This document shows, piece after piece, positions 63,141 to 64,000 of a DNA stretch of 64,000 nt. A model generated the notes under the pieces. That model ran no database searches and was not told the DNA's origin. It was given only the letters and a program-made list of their open reading frames with translations. The position numbers and the translations under genes were made by a program. This DNA is from Poecilobothrus nobilitatus (lineage: Eukaryota; Arthropoda; Insecta; Diptera; Dolichopodidae), in the NCBI GenBank assembly GCA_947095535.1, contig OX352773.1:212556093-212620092 (forward strand), given 5' to 3'. Each line of letters starts with the position of its first letter. Within the stretch, counting starts at the first letter, position 1.

Positions 63141-64000
63141 TTAATCAAATGTTTATAGTTATAACAGAACTATAAATTTGCAAAGTTTTGTTAGGTCTGG
63201 CAATGTCATTGTATAACATATTTATAAATTGTGTACATTTGTACCAGTTAATAAATACATTGTATAATATCTATATTTATCTTATTCTAACTTTTAATAG
63301 ATTATAACTAAAAGAGATGAATTATTACATGTTATGAATTAAACACTTTACTCCTCAATAAATACTCAAAGAATAAACACATTGTTTTTTTACTTTATTT
63401 TTTACATGGGTTATGTCAATGGGATAGGCTCAGTTAATGAGAACTGAATAAAATATTTTTTTTTTATCTAAAGATATTTAAACCATCGTAAAATTAAAAA
63501 TATTATTCTTAAAGAATTAATATTTAAAAATTATTGTAGAATATTTATATTTTAATATTTTACAAGTTTAAATACAGATTTTTTTAATAACTAAAAAAAT
63601 ATTTTTTTTTTACAGCACTGTAATCAGTAAAAAACTTGAAATGTGAATACTGCATTTATTAATTTTATAATAATTTCATTAAAATATAATGCAATGTAAA
63701 ATTATCAAAATTGATTTTATTTGTAATATTATAATAAATAATTTTTAAAATATATTTTAATATTTTAAATCATTATTCTTTTTGATTAAAAAATATTATC
63801 AATATAAATTTATATACTTATTACAGAAAATAATAATTACAGTTAAGGCACGTGATCGTGTTGGTTTTAATAATAACAAAAAATAAATTAAATTTATGAT
63901 TAAAATTAAAATTAATTTATTATTAAAGATATATTCTTTATATTAAAATTGTTGGCATTCAATGAACATAAATAATATATACTTATTTTATTATTTAAAA
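63141..64000. other. AT-rich non-coding sequence to the window end
   Basis: A/T-rich with no open frame or named repeat. Confidence 0.55.

Overview
The window looks like non-coding, transposon-littered chromosomal DNA from a very AT-rich insect, most likely a fly (Diptera). By eye it is dominated by A+T, with homopolymer A/T runs throughout, long stops-rich stretches and almost no long reading frames. The insect assignment is inference. It rests on the one intact gene (mitochondrial ATP synthase subunit g, with an insect-like C-terminus and a spliceosomal intron) and on two families of elements built like the DINE-1/Helentron elements of flies.

Genes: the only gene I can defend is ATP synthase subunit g on the minus strand (CDS 57251-57541). 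It has a predicted 82-bp intron in its 5' UTR (57574-57655) and a polyadenylation signal at 57219-57224. Another coding-like segment on the minus strand (60432-60737) has an in-frame stop and no recognised family. The other coding traces are decayed LINE C-termini at about 24075-24340, 44430-44720 (weak), 46790-47100 (RTE-like) and 61950-62340 (best preserved, with a CCHC-like zinc motif).

Repeats make up most of the recognisable content. Family C (my label) starts with TATACCCGTATGAAC, ends near GTTCATACGGGTAT and carries a GTCC microsatellite. Copies lie at 16684-18937 (+), 58897-60401 (-) and 39975-40436 (+), with decayed copies at 26925-27165, 34190-34798 and 62790-63140. The first copy contains an expanded array of alternating 142- and 165-bp modules (307-bp period). 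Family D (my label) has AGCACATTTCC/GGAAATGTGC subterminal inverted repeats and also a GTCC microsatellite. Copies lie at 19791-20573, 38919-39290, 49280-50582, 54335-55111, plus fragments. Both fit non-autonomous Helentron-type elements.

tRNA-derived SINEs form two related families. Family A is about 245-275 bp with (AAAT)n tails. It includes a copy at 19437-19705 flanked by a perfect 16-bp target duplication and a copy nested in another SINE at 48321-48564. Family B is about 115-130 bp, and all four copies are on the minus strand (21651, 28530, 32318, 55259).

Other structure includes a 22-bp perfect-stem hairpin (32606-32674), a nested hairpin (13187-13251), a roughly 75-bp-arm inverted repeat (53777-54067) and a pogo/Tigger-like terminus (about 38340-38492). 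The rest (for example 1771-9930, 10301-14045, 41620-44430 and 50583-52130) is AT-rich sequence in which I see no gene. I see no rRNA gene, no functional tRNA gene and no CRISPR array. All copy relationships were found by eye, not by computed alignment.
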